From Rhipidocladum racemiflorum (taxonomy: Eukaryota > Streptophyta > Magnoliopsida > Poales > Poaceae): 64,000 nucleotides of DNA. Made by a program: the position numbers and the translations under genes. The notes below the pieces were generated by a model. It had not been told where the DNA came from. It saw only the letters and a program-made list of their open reading frames with translations, and did not search any database. Positions 34,627 through 46,429 of this stretch are shown in pieces (positions within the stretch are counted from its first letter, which is position 1; each line of letters starts with the position of its first letter). Where the stretch lies: contig CM070572.1 of assembly GCA_036346355.1 (NCBI GenBank), positions 45,173,944 through 45,237,943 on the forward strand. Reading direction: 5' to 3'.

Positions 34627-37600
34627 ATGGACCGTGAAGAATGGATGTATCAAAAAAGCCATGTGAGTGCTGAATTTCAGAGGGGAGTTAAGGAGTTCAT
34701 AAGAATTGCAGAAGTAGATATGGTTATGAGGGGTGTAAAGTTCACATATTGTCCCTGTATTGATTGCACCAATCTCAGGAGATTTAACAACTCAGCTCAA
34801 ATTGAAGGCAATTTTATTCGACGTGGCTTCGTGAGGAATTACACGTTTTGGATCCATCATGAGGAAACAGGTAGTACCCCTGTGATATGCAATGAAGACA
34901 TGCTGGAAGTCGATCACGAGTTGGAGCGTGATATGTTTGATGAGGATAATTTAGATCAAATGTTGCGGGATGTGGAGGGAAATTACACGGAAAGAGAGTT
35001 CAAAAAATTTAAAAGATTGATGGATGACGATGCCAAACCATTGTTTTCGGGTTGCAAAGGGGAATACACCAAGTTGGGTTCGGTCCTTGCATTGTTTGAA
35101 CTGAAGGCAAAACACCGTTGGACAGATACAAGTTTCAATGCACTTTTAATACTTCTATCGGATATGCTTCCAGAGGGAAACGAGTTGCCAACAAGTATTT
35201 TTGAAGCGAAGAAGCTATTATGTCCCATGGGAATAGAAATAGAAAGGATACATGCATGTCCAAATGATTGCATACTATACCGCAACGTCCATAAGGAACT
35301 GCTCATTTCTCCAGTTTGTGGTGTACCCCGATACAAACAAAATGAGAAGCGTAATGACAAGAAGCATAAGAACCGAACTGACGACAATGAAGATGTGAAA
35401 AAGGGGCACCAGCCAAGGTGTTGTGGTATTTGCCCATCATTCCCCGTTTAGAGCGGTTCTTTGCAAATCCCAAAGAGGCAAAATTGTTGCGTTGGCATTA
35501 TGAATCTCGAAAGGAAGATGGCAAGTTGAGACATCCCGCTGATTCGGCTCAATGGAGAAACATTGATTGGCAACATGAGGAGTTTGGTGCCGAGATGAGG
35601 AACATATGATTTGGATTGAGTATAGATGGAATGAATCCGTTTGGTAATATGAGCAGTCGACACAACACTTGGCCAGTTTTGTTGTGTATCTACAATTTGC
35701 CTCCTTGGTTATGCATGAAGCGGAAGTATATCATGATGTCATTGCTAATCTCAGGACCCAAACAGTCGGGTAATGATATTGATGTGTACCTAGCACCACT
35801 AATTGAGGATTTGGTAAAATTGTGGAATGAGGGGGTCGAGGTGTGGGATGCATACAAAAGAGAGAACTTCACCCTACGGGCTATGCTATTTTGCACCATA
35901 AATGATTTCCCAGCCTTTGGTAATTTGGCGGGCTACAGCACGAAGGGAGCCAAAGCTTGTCCAATTTGTGAAGAGGACACTGATAGCTTGTGGTCAGCGA
36001 CCAAGAAAACGGTGTACATGGGTCACCGTAGGTTTCTACCCCGAAGTCATCGATATCGTAAGATGGATGACAAATTTGATGGAAAGAGGGAAGTTCGTGC
36101 AGCCCCGCAGCCTATGAGTGGAAGGCAAGCATATTCACGCGTAGAGGATATCGATCACGAGTACGGTAAGAGCCGTAAATCTGTTCGTCCCAGGACCATT
36201 TGGAAAAAGAGTTCGATATTTTGGGACTTACCATATTGGAAGGAGTTAGATGTCCGTCAATGTATTGATGTCATACACGTTGAGAAAAATGTTTGAGATA
36301 ATTTGGTAGGCATCCTGCTGAACATACCTGGAAAGACCAAGGATGGTGTGAATGCTCGCCGCGATATGACCTACATGGGAATCAGGCCCAAGCTTGCAGT
36401 GATGGAGGAGGATGGAAAAAGGTCGTACATCCCCGCTGCATGCTACACCTTATCCAAGAAGGAGAAAGAAGACCTCTGCAAGTGTCTCCACCATATTAAA
36501 GTTCCATCGGGCTACTCCGCAAACATTAAGAAGCTTGTGTCTATGGATGATTTGAAGTTGTTTGGTATGAAGTCCCACGACTGTCATGTCTTGATGACCC
36601 AAATGCTCCCTGTTGCAATCAGAAATATTCTACCAGATGACGTCAGGTTGGCAATCACGAAGCTATGCTATTTCTTCAATGCGATTTCATGCAAGGTTAT
36701 TGATCCCGATATACTGGACAACTTACAGAGTGAGGTGGTGCAGACTCTTTGTCAGCTTGAGATGCATTTCCCCCGTCGTTCTTCGACGTCATGGTCCACC
36801 TCGTTGTTCACCTTGTTAGAGAGATTAAGATTTGTGGACCCGCATTCCTGCGTTACATGTATCTGTTCGAGAGGTACATGGGTATATTAAAGTCATACGT
36901 GAGGAATAAGTCGAAGCCTGAGGGTAGTATTATTGAAGGTTATGGGACTGAAGAGGTTATTGAGTTCTGCGTGAACTATCTAGGTAAAAGACAACCGATT
37001 GGTGTTCCTGTATCTCGTCATGAGGGCAGACTTGGTGGCAAAGGAACCATTGGGTCAAATCTAATGAGTCCACAATTTGATATGTACTGTAAAGCGCATT
37101 TCACAGTCTTGCAACACAGCGTAGAAGTTCATCCATACATCCAACAACACAAGTTGATATTACGGGAAGAGAATCCACTTATGGATGAGCTTTCCATCAC
37201 ACGAGAACACAACGATCGATTTCTCACATGGTTCAAAGAAAAGGTGAAGGTCTCAGTTAGTACTGAGGCTGTCAAATGGTTGGCTGACGGACCAAGATTT
37301 AATATACAGACATGGCAAGGTTACAATATTAATGGCTACACATTTTATACTAAATGTCAAGATGCAAAGAGTACAGTGCAAAACAGTGGTGTGAGCATAG
37401 ATGCTTTGTCCGATGATCACTCGCAAAGAGGACCCTCAACTGCAATGAACTGTTACTACGGGATGATCGAAGAAATATGGGAGCTCGACTACGGAATATA
37501 CCAAGTTCCATTGTTCCGATGTAAGTGGGTGAGACTTCCTCACGGAGTTAAGGTCGACAAGACAGGTTTTACTCTTGTTGATCTGAATAGACTGGCCTAC

Positions 37601-37858
37601 AGAGATGAACCGTTCGTCCTCGCAAAGCAAGCAACTCAAGTTTTCTACGTGCGTGATCCGGCCAATCCGAGGTTGCACGTCGTACTTCATGGCAAGAGGA
37701 GGATTGTTGGAGTTGAAAATGTCGTAGATGAAGAAGAGTACAACCAATTTGATGAAACACCTCCGTTTGCAGATGGGGCATGTCTTAGCGGTGACGACGG
37801 CACACATGGAACACATTACATGCATGTAGATCATCAAGAAGGGTTGTATTGTAAATAA
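34627..37858 (+). pseudogene. TNP2-type CACTA transposase, disabled
   Basis: The start ATG 34627 gives the transposase-associated N-terminal domain (MDREEWMYQKSHVS, then CPCIDCTN). The catalytic core is of the Transposase_21 type, with LSIDGMNPFG, LCIYNLPPWLCMKRKY, GNDIDVYLAPL and ACPICEEDTDS, then HVEKNV; the two D positions and this E are the likely DDE acids. DUF4218-like (FERYMGILKSYVRN) and DUF4216-like (YYGMIEEIWELDY) C-terminal parts follow. It cuts and rejoins element ends. Four lesions are visible: a one-base deletion near 35405-35415, TGA at 35607-35609, TGA at 36294-36296, and a one-base deletion in a C-run near 36768-36780. Unspliced introns cannot explain them because the domains run straight through. 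The stop is at 37856-37858. Confidence 0.92.
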
Positions 37859-37989
37859 ATTAAGTTGTAAGAATTCCCTGTATAATGTAGCATTTTGTAG
37901 AATATATATGTCAAATGGATCTTATAGTATAGCAAATTTGAAAAAGATTTGACTTTTCGACTCTTTTGAATGAAGACTCTGTTTTAAAA

Positions 37990-38215
37990 AATTAGAAATT
38001 GGATCATAGTCATCACAATCGGTTCTTTTAGGAAACTGATACAGATAGTATATATTGCGATCGGTTTTTGTATAGAACCGACACAGATAGTATATATTAC
38101 GATCGGTTTATTTAGAGAACCGATACAGTTAGTGTACATATTGTGATCGGTTGTTTTAAAGAACCGACACAGATATTAAATATTGCGATCGGCCTCTTTG
38201 ATTAACCGACCGTGA
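37990..38215. repeat. Internal CGGTT/AACCG repeat block between the two CACTA genes
   Basis: Five units of GCGATCGGTT or ATCACAATCGGTT paired with AACCGACACAGATA-type halves follow directly after the transposase gene. Together with 33424-33660 they bracket that gene. Confidence 0.8.
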
Positions 38216-38220
38216 TAAAA

Positions 38221-39154
38221 CCCCACATGGCGGGCATATACATTTCGGCGTGCACTGATTTCGTTTCATCCTCATTTCCACAACCCTAGCTCGACCACCT
38301 CCCCCTTCGGCTCCTCCCCCCGGCACCTCCCCCATCGGCGGGTACCCCGTGTGCGCCTCCCCCTCCGGCGCCTCCCCCTCCGGCTCCTCCCCCCCGGCGC
38401 CTCCCCTATCGGCGGCTCCCCCCCACCACCCTCATCGGCGCGTCCCCCTCCGGCCAGCTCCTCCCCCATCGGCGGCCCCCTCGGTCTCCTCCCCCATTGC
38501 CGACTCGGTTCGGCGCACTGTAAGAATGATATCGGACTGTGGGCTGTTATTGGTTGTAAATAGCTCGATGATGATTGCTTAAAATTGAGACTTGATTAAT
38601 CTGATCATTAAAGGAACTTGCTAGACCTAGATAAGTACTGCTCTTAGCTGACATTTTGGTGGCACTTGCTCTTAATGCATTGTTCTAGGGTTAGAGCAGT
38701 GCTGTGCTTATTCATTTCTGCTCTTAGCTGACAATTTGGTGGCACTTGCTCTTAATGCATTATGGTAGGGTTAGAGCAGTGCTATATTCCTTCTGTGCTA
38801 TGCTGTACTTATTCCTTCTGTGCTAGAGCAGTGTTGTTCTAGGGTTGTAATCCTGAAATTTTTAGATGTAATAGCCTGTGATATATTGGCCATCTAGAAG
38901 TTGGACGGCTAATTAATTTAGCAACCCTTCTATAGCAATCTGAGAGCAATCCATGTCGGCTAATTAATTTAGCAACCCTTCTATAGGACCTAACCTAATT
39001 AGAGATAAGGAGTCATCGTTGGTACGTACGTACTTAGTTGGTCTGCAGATAGACATTTGAATTGCTTTCTCTTATGTGAAATATAATCATGTCAGAAATT
39101 TGAATTGCTTTCTCTCATGAAGTTTAGGTTTGACCTATACGTACTTAGTTCGGA
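38221..39154 (+). promoter_or_regulatory. Intergenic/promoter region of CACTA gene 2
   Basis: 38280-38520 is a run of CTCCCCC(A/T)CGGCG-type repeats that opens Pro/Ser frames by chance. A 75-bp tandem duplication (CTCTTAGCTGACA..GGTTAGAGCAGTGCT) lies at about 38640-38785, and GCTAATTAATTTAGCAACCC occurs twice (38908-38985). A leader motif at 38983-39050 repeats 34465-34535. Confidence 0.6.
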
Positions 39155-42100
39155 ATGTCGCAAAGAGAGAGCACCGGCTCAACGCCAGAGAGAGAAGAAG
39201 GTGCTGCTACCCCATCGAGGAAGGTCAGAAAGGGCAGAGGACCGAATAAAGGAGCCACAGGGAGAACGCCGCAAGTCCTCCACTTCAATGCCACGGGGGT
39301 TTGCACGGGTCCTAGCAAGTTTAAGGGGCGCTGCTACTCTTTTCTTGGCCAATTGGTGAGGGAGAGAGTGCCGATCACAGTTAAGGATAGGAGGAAGGAA
39401 GTAAGCGACGAGCAGAAGAACCGACTGTGGGACGAAGTTAAGGGGAAATGGATTATACCAGAGGAAGATGAAATCAATGCGAGACGGTACACCTTGAAGA
39501 GAATGGGTGTGGCTTTGAGGCATTTCAGGGTTACCATGCATGCCGAGTTCATGTTGAAAAACCGTACTCCCTTCGAAAGGTATCCATTTGTTACTCCCGA
39601 GGTTTGGGAGGAGTTCGCAAGGATGAGGAATACGCCCGAGGCGGAGGAGCTGAGAGAGAAGAATATCGCTATAAAGAGGCGTAACACACATGTGCACCAC
39701 CTCGGTTCCGGTGGGTGTGTAGGGAAGAAGGCAGAGTGGGCGCGACTAGCCGAGGAGTGTGGAACTTCTGGGACAACGATGCCGTACTCCCACATATGCG
39801 AGGAGCGGGCACACGACTGGGTATTAGCAAGGACGAAGAAAACCTCTGACGGTCAGATTGTCGTTCCAAACCCCGCGACCGCACAGATCGTCACGACCAT
39901 CGTAAGATATCTAACATAGTACATTGCATCTGACCCTTCCCATTGTATTTTAGCAATAATTTATATTTATGACCTGTAGGAGGAGATAAGCCAGCAGAAA
40001 GAGCAAGGAGCATTTCAAAGCCATGGATCAAGGGACATCCTGTGTTCGGCAATCGGGAAGCCCGATCATAAGGGTCGGGTGCTTGCCACAGGTGCGGGAC
40101 ATACGAAGAGGTCCTTCTTTGTAGAGGAGAGCGTTTCCAGTGCCAGTGCAAGATCATGGGAAGCATGTGAGGCGCGGATTAGGGCGCAGATGAAGGAGGA
40201 GTTGAAGGAGGAGTTAAAGGCTGAGATGATGGCGATGTTCTCCCAGAATCAGAGTCCTGAACCATCGCCTATGCTACGCCCTAGCAGCTGCGCTTCCAAT
40301 AAGGAACTGCACATTCCACACCTCAAGGTAATAACTATTTCAGACCGAAAGGTACATGAGTAGGCTTAACAAAGATTATGATGAAGATGCTGATCACTTC
40401 TTGCAGGGTCCTGCTAAGTGCCAGCTAGTCCTGATCAACGACGGAATACAAATTGAGGCTGCGCGCGGGGTTGCATTTCCCACCAAGGAGGATGACACGG
40501 TGCATGGTATACCTTTGGGGAATGGCTACATGAGGGTGCAGGTAGACTATGTCCACGATGTTTACCTGTCTCATGCCTTGGAGTTCCCCCCGAATGAGGA
40601 TATCACCACTCTCGGGCAAGCACGGATGTCGTTCATCAAGTGGCCCGCGACGGGTGTTGTAGTGCAAGCACCTCCTCCTGCTGCTGCTACTGCTCACTCT
40701 TCGATCGGTACTACTGCTGCTACTCTCATCGCTCGCACCTGCTTCCTCGCTTCTCCTGCTCCTGGCTCTTGCTACACCTCTCACGCTCTTTGCTACACTG
40801 CTGCTCCTGCTATTGCTCACTTTTTGCTCCTGCTCCTACTACTGCACCTACTCCTGCTTCTCCTGCTCCTGCTACTGCTACTATTGATGCTTGCACCTGC
40901 TCTTGTTACTGCTACTCCTCCTACTACTGCTGCTATTGCTGCACCTGCTCCTACTACTATTACTGCTCCTGCTCCTGCTACTACTGCCGCACCTGCTCTT
41001 GCTGCACATGCTCCTGCCCTTGCTACACAACCTGCACCTAGGCCTGCAGCTGCACCTACGCCTGCAGCTACAAATGCTGGTGTGCAGGTGGTGTGCAAAA
41101 GGACTTCTAACACGCTGACTAAAGACACAAAGCAGAGTTCAGAGAGTCCCTCCATGAAGAAGGCAAAGTTGTCAGAGGACACAGAGCACCCTGATGATCA
41201 CAAGCGGTACATACATGGAAAGCCCTTTATCGCAAGCCATGAATTGAATACTTTAGGCTTGTTCACTCGCCACCTACATGGATGGTACATCGATAAATCA
41301 CATGAGGCCGAGCCTCGCCACGATTTCATAGTGAAGTATCGAGGGGGACAATTCCACCGCAAAGAGGATGGGACCTTCCCAGTCGGTTTTGAGGATCTGT
41401 ACTTTATGTACATCTTGAAAGCCGTCGATATTTCTACCATACGATCCTGGACGCTGTGAGTATCGCACCATACTCATTCATATGTCTTTTTACTGATTTT
41501 GTATTATATTTTTTAACAATTGACATGAATTGCAGGATCATGAGGCAGCGAGCCATGACGGGTCGACACCCTGTCGGGTTTGTCGACCCCGAGATGGTGT
41601 CTACGACCATGGCTAGGCTTCAATCGGAGTTCCTTGCAGGATACATCAAGCAGTCATTGCATGACGAGGCGAAAAAGGACTTCATTCTCTTCCCGTACCA
41701 CCAGGAGTATGTACTACTATACAATTCAATTACATGTACACACTTCAACCGTATATGAACTTATTCTCTTGCATTGTGTACCGTATAATAAGCAACCATT
41801 GGGTTCTACTTGTGGTTGTTCCGAGTCAAAACAAGCTCTACACGTTGAACTCACTCGAAAATAGACCGATGGACTATGCGATCGAGCCTGTTTTGCAGAA
41901 GTAAGTACATTCCTCTAACCTAACACTTTACATATTGAACTATGTTAGATATTTTTTACGTCAATGGCATCTCTCCAATGTATAGGGCTTTCTTGTCTTA
42001 CGTTGCTGAACATGGCCGACACAATGATAAACAAGGCACCAAACTAGAGTGGAAGCGCTTCAAGGTACAAGTGTCTTTCATAGGATTTATTTCTGACACC

Positions 42101-42445
42101 TATTTTTAATTCGTCTCCTAATTTAAGTTTCTTTGTTCACAGTGTCATCAACAAGCGTGCGATGATCTGTGTGGCTTTTACGTGATGCATCACATGCTCA
42201 TTTTGGTTGGTCGCGCAGATTGTTTCCCTAAGGTATAGAGCTGATTATTTGCACTACTGTCAATGTGATATTTGTTTACAAGCATAATATTATCAGCCTT
42301 TTACAATCAAAATTTAAGAATTAAATATATTAGTGCACTACTATCTATTTTGCAGGACCTTGATATCCTCTGGAAGAGCCTAACCAACACTGATCTCAAG
42401 AAATTAGAGACCATTTATGCCAGTGGTACTGGACAGAAGTTATAA
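39155..42445 (+). CDS. CACTA gene 2: TnpA-like N-terminus with ULP1-type C48 protease domain, 8 exons
   Basis: Exons 39155-39901, 39980-40327, 40407-41455, 41536-41706, 41793-41900, 41986-42064, 42143-42232 and 42356-42445, all GT/AG, total 2,682 nt (893 aa) with no internal stop. Residues 60-250 resemble the plant transposase family Transposase_24. Residues 320-365 (EEELKEEL-type) are coiled-coil-like. A DUF8039-like segment (CQLVLINDGIQIEAARGVAFP) is followed by a low-complexity Ala/Pro/Leu linker (about 450-600). The C-terminus is ULP1-like: NHWVLLVVVP with the His, LYTLNSL where the acid is expected, and DDLCGFYVMHH with the Cys. Such proteins are thought to bind subterminal repeats or process SUMO-like tags. 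The catalytic Asp is Asn here. Two intron phases were chosen to keep the protease motif continuous. Confidence 0.8.
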
Positions 42446-42694
42446 CGGAGGATGGTAGATATAGAGACCATTCAAGCAAATACTAGTCCATAAAGTGTAA
42501 ACAAAATTTATGTGAATGTGATCTGTTACAGATTGTAAACAATATTAATGTGAATGTAATGTGTGTAGATTGTGATGTATATATGTTCTGTGATATTGTG
42601 GATTGTGATGAATGTGTCATATTGTGAATGCGAGGCTATTTGTGTCATATTGTGAATGCGAGGCTATTTTCGGACGGTGGACAGTAACATCATC

Positions 42695-43110
42695 ACAATC
42701 GGTTCTTTCTTGGAACCGATTGGGATAGGTACAGTATCACAATCGGTTCTTGCTGGAACCGATTGGGATATTTTTAGTATCACAATCGGTTAGAATAAAG
42801 AACCGATTGTGATAATATACTTATCCCCATCGGTTCCAATAAAAAACCGATTGTGATAATGTAATCATTTGAATCGGTTCTGAAAAAGAACCGATTGTGA
42901 TATTATACTTATCGCAATCGGTTCTACGAGAAAACCGATTGTGATAAGTTTATTATCACAATCAGTTCCGAAAAAGAACCGACAGTGATAAGATATTATT
43001 ACTGTCGTTTAAAAACCGACTGTGATATATCTACCTTATCACTGTCGTTGGACTTTCTATCGCCACCAAAACCGACTGTGATGACCAAAAAGAACCGATT
43101 GTGATGTACG
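42695..43110. repeat. CACTA right subterminal repeats
   Basis: About nine ATCACAATCGGTT/AACCGATTGTGAT half-sites in inverted pairs, some degenerated to AACCGACTGTGAT, run up to the terminus at 43124. Confidence 0.88.
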
Positions 43111-43139
43111 AATCTGTAGTAGTGTAATTGCATGCATGC

Positions 43140-43735
43140 ACTTTATTGCTTCCTGTCGACGATCGATTTCGCCGGCAATAAGATTTGTGATTCTAGGGGA
43201 TTTGTGCGGGATCTGAGCTTGATGGTAACACAGGATGCGAGGGCAATCTGTTTTTAGACAGGTTCGGGCTCTCTCGGAGGAGATAATACCCTAGTCCTGT
43301 GTTCTTGGATATATTGTGAGCCTCTTTTTCTTGTTTCTCCCTCCTCCCCTTATATACTGGGGGAAGGATACACAATAGATGGGCGCCACCGGGCCCTGAA
43401 CATGGTGGCCTGGCCGACATGTGCCTTGTCCTTATCCGCCTTCGCGCTCTACGTCTTGGAGAGGTGGTTATGCTTTCCCCGACCCACGCCTGCCGCCTTG
43501 TCAGGTTCCAGCATCCGCAGGCTCTGGCAAAGGTCGGTGCATGCTTCGTTCCTGGCGGGTTGTTAGGGCGTGGCGCGAAGCTTCCCCGAAGGATCAGGAG
43601 TTGCCTTGGGGAGCAAGTCGAAGGCCTCCTCCGGGCCCGTCGTGGTGCTTCTGGGCTTTGGGCTTTCTATTCCGCCTGTCAGGCCCAGTCGGGTGTAGAC
43701 CCCTCTTGCGGGACCCCTGTCTCTAACATCCCACA
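43140..43735 (-). repeat. LTR-like fragment
   Basis: The text GACAGGTTCGGGCTCTCTCGG and AATACCCTAGTCCTGTGTTC resembles leader segments of common grass Ty3 LTRs. On the minus strand a TATATAAGGGG box (about 43350) could be the promoter. No terminal duplications were found. The plus-strand frame 43419-43856 has no domain and is not called. Confidence 0.4.
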
Positions 43736-43740
43736 CTTCC

Positions 43741-44136
43741 CGTATTCAACCAGTACTTGCATGCAGAGTATCACTTCTAGTCAAGCCAAGCAAGACAGAC
43801 ATGCATGGTTTGATCCAAATCTTTGCATGCTCCATCCGATTCTAATAGTCAAATGAAAATATATTAAGCCATCACAAATAATAATACTTGGCAAATCATT
43901 CAACACAAAAATTATAAATCATCATACTGATTACGGCTAATGGTAAGCCACCACATTCCATCAGAATTTGGTTTGAAACTTCTCTCAACTCCCAAGGACA
44001 GCCTTCATGAGATGAGAAAATTCTTTTACTAAATAACATTTCTTAGTCAAGTCTGCCTAGAGGTCTAATTTCATGCAGATGCACAAAACTAAAGCAACAT
44101 GACTCTGCTCTACCACATCTTTCATGCGCGTTGTTG
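43741..44136. other. Intergenic, nothing recognised
   Basis: AT-rich single-copy-looking DNA without a gene, domain or clear repeat. Confidence 0.4.
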
Positions 44137-44139
44137 TAA

Positions 44140-44417
44140 GAGCATCTCCAATGGTGCAAGTCAGCTGGCTATAAGGAGTCCATCTCATCTTTTTGCTTAT
44201 GTGGAGGAGAGAAGTAGAGGAGAGAGACAAAAGCTAGCTCTTAACGAAGAGTCAGTCTATAGTATTTTCAAAAAAAAAAAGACAATTACATGTGGATCCA
44301 TATTTAATGTTGGAGAATACGTTATAGCCAGCCCATTGGAGAGCTTGTCTTTAAGCTAGGTATAAGTGACATGAGCTTTCTTATAGCTAGTAGTTGGCTC
44401 TACCATTAGAGATGCTG
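44140..44417 (+). mobile_element. Tourist-like MITE, copy 1
   Basis: A 278-bp element with ends GAGCATCTCCAATGG and the inverse CCATTAGAGATGCTG, flanked by TAA (44137-44139 and 44418-44420), the PIF/Harbinger target size. It contains the same TGGCTATAAGGAGTCCATCTC block as copy 2. Confidence 0.85.
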
Positions 44418-44484
44418 TAATGGTTCTCGGGTAAGACGGACTTCACGTGTTCCCATGCTGACTTGCTCCAAATATGGTCGATGA

Positions 44485-44767
44485 GGGCATGTCCAATGGT
44501 AGAGCCAACTACTGGCTATAAGAAAGCTCCATGTCACTTATAGCTAGTTTAAAGACAAGCTCTCCAATGGGTTGGCTATAACATATTCTTCAACATTAAA
44601 TGTGGGTCCACATGTAATTGTCTTTTATTTTTCTTGGAAAACACTATAGCCTGGCTCTTAGTTAAGAGCCAGCTCTTGTCTCTCTCCTCTACTTCTCTCC
44701 TCCACATAAGCAAAAAGATGAGATGGACTCCTTATAGCTTGCTGACATGTCTCTATTGGGGATGCTC
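44485..44767 (-). mobile_element. Tourist-like MITE, copy 2, inverted
   Basis: A 283-bp relative of copy 1 in opposite orientation, ends GGGCATGTCCAATGG and the inverse of GAGCATCCCCAATAG, flanked by TGA (44482-44484 and 44768-44770). It lies 67 bp from copy 1. Confidence 0.82.
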
Positions 44768-44770
44768 TGA

Positions 44771-45120
44771 CAACCAAGTACCTACATGTATTTTTTTTCG
44801 TGGTGTAATTATAATAAAAATGAAAGTAGCGGTATGAATAAAGTATTTTACAATCCTTTGCAAAATTTTATGTAGTGGCATGGTGTGACTACGATGCATC
44901 CATGCATATAATTTAGTCAATTTTATGTTACTTAGTAATTTAGTAATGAGAATTGTTAGTTTTGTATTTTTTACTATTAGTTTGTAAGATATAACATGTA
45001 CTGCAACTTATCGTGACTAAAGCAAGAAAATATATTGTTATATTTCAGAGAAAATAAAATTCTGCAGAGAGGTGCTTCTATGCTCTCTTTTTTTAAATTG
45101 CACAAATATTCTAAACTAAT
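44771..45120. other. AT-rich intergenic
   Basis: No gene or recognisable element. Confidence 0.4.
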
Positions 45121-45720
45121 AAAAGGAGTTTAACCCTTCTCCTTCTAATGGAAATGGATCGTCCACCCTTTACGGCCCAGCTCCAGCCCATTAAGTTGTA
45201 CGTCGTCCTCCCTTTCCTCCGCTCAGCAGTTGGATGAGCGCCCCACCCTTCCTCAGCGTATTCGCACGGCCGCAACTACACCATCCTATGTCTTTATCTC
45301 AACCCCGGCCCACAGCTGCACCATTCCCACATCTTCGGATCCACCCTGTGCTCCACGGTCGTTTTCCTCGGCCCTCGCCCCCCGCCCAACCCTCTCGCCG
45401 TCGGCGCCCTAACTCCCGATGCACGCGCCCTCGCCCGTCGTCCCCCACGCCGCGCTGAGGCGAAGCCAGCTTGTTGGGTGTGCACGGCGTCATGAGTGCG
45501 CATCGGGGATGTGGAGGTTCTGCACCGCACGAAACCACCGCCGTTATCGCCTCCTCTCTGTGTTTCAAGGTATCGGAAGGGTTCTCTCTAGGTGCGCTTC
45601 TTGCCATCGGAGAGATTTGTTTTGGTGTTATTGGATGGATTGGTTTGGGATTTGGTGTTTCTGGATTTGGTTCCTAGGGGGTGAATTCGTGGTGGATGAA
45701 TATAATTAAAATATTAAAAT
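45121..45720 (+). other. GC-rich first-exon-like block
   Basis: A C-rich leader-like stretch (45180-45480) precedes a frame around 45471-45677 with GFSLGALLAIGEICFG and GWIGLGFGVSGFG, which looks like an intron read-through after a possible donor TTCAAG/GTATCG near 45570. It could be a promoter/first-exon fragment carried by a transposon. No product can be named. Confidence 0.3.
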
Positions 45721-46429
45721 ATGCCATCGAAAGATAAGGCATCTATAAAATATCCTTTATTACTCTATTGATTTTTATAAGGCATCCATACATTTCAAGA
45801 TTCAAACTTTTTAATTCTTATTAGCAATTAGTCCAACAATAAATATGTTTAATCATGCAAAAGATACTAAATATTGCTACTTGACATATTTCAACAAATA
45901 TTGCTACTTGATATATTTAAACAAATATTGCTACTAACAATACTTCTATTCTTTTTCTATTTTCTACATTTTGAATGCTTCAAAAATATCTCCAAACTTT
46001 ATTTTTTTTTCAAAAAATATTCTCACCAGAGGTCATAATACTATTAATACTAATTATAGAAAGAATTTGGATAAATTTTGTCAATTATACAGGGAAGCTG
46101 ACATGCAGTGCAGGAGGGTTGTGACTCATAACATCGACTTTGTATGCTACTAAAATTGACTGAGATGATATAAAAGAATCGATCCAAATGACTATTTCTA
46201 TAGTAATGTATGTATCGTTATGTTTTTCCTTCGTAAATTTTGGAATGAAAAAAAGCATGCTATTTGATATATAAAAACGCATACTACTTGGGCATAAAAT
46301 GGAAGCAACCAGGAATTCTTTTGTTTTGCAAGATTAAGCATAATTTTTAGTAGCAAGGGAACTAAATGACTCGTATGAAAAACCAGGGCAGTAAGCGCGG
46401 CGCACGCCACGTGCGTGAACGAAAAACGA
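45721..46429. other. AT-rich intergenic
   Basis: A TATTGCTACTTGA..TATTT unit is repeated three times at about 45872-45935. Nothing else was recognised. Confidence 0.4.

Larger units (their letters stand above)
32365..43124 (+). mobile_element. CACTA (En/Spm-type) DNA transposon, 10.76 kb
   Basis: The ends are CACCACTACAGAATG at 32365 (a one-base variant of CACTACTACAG) and the inverse ...TCTGTAGTAGTG at 43124. A 3-bp target duplication TAA flanks both ends (32362-32364, 43125-43127). Subterminal arrays of ATCACAATCGGTT/AACCGATTGTGAT units fill both ends and also flank the transposase gene internally. Two plus-strand genes follow in order: a TNP2-type transposase (broken) and a TnpA-like/ULP1-type gene (open), plus a small minus-strand acidic frame. 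Element and boundaries are certain; activity is unlikely without a helper transposase. Confidence 0.95.

Noticed and set aside
40640..41118. Cys/Tyr-rich and poly-Leu alternative frames within CACTA gene 2
   Set aside because: They are other frames of the microsatellite linker of a better supported exon.
45230..45712. Several GC-rich frames of 60-102 codons
   Set aside because: They overlap on both strands, look like a first-exon leader, and none shows a conserved domain.
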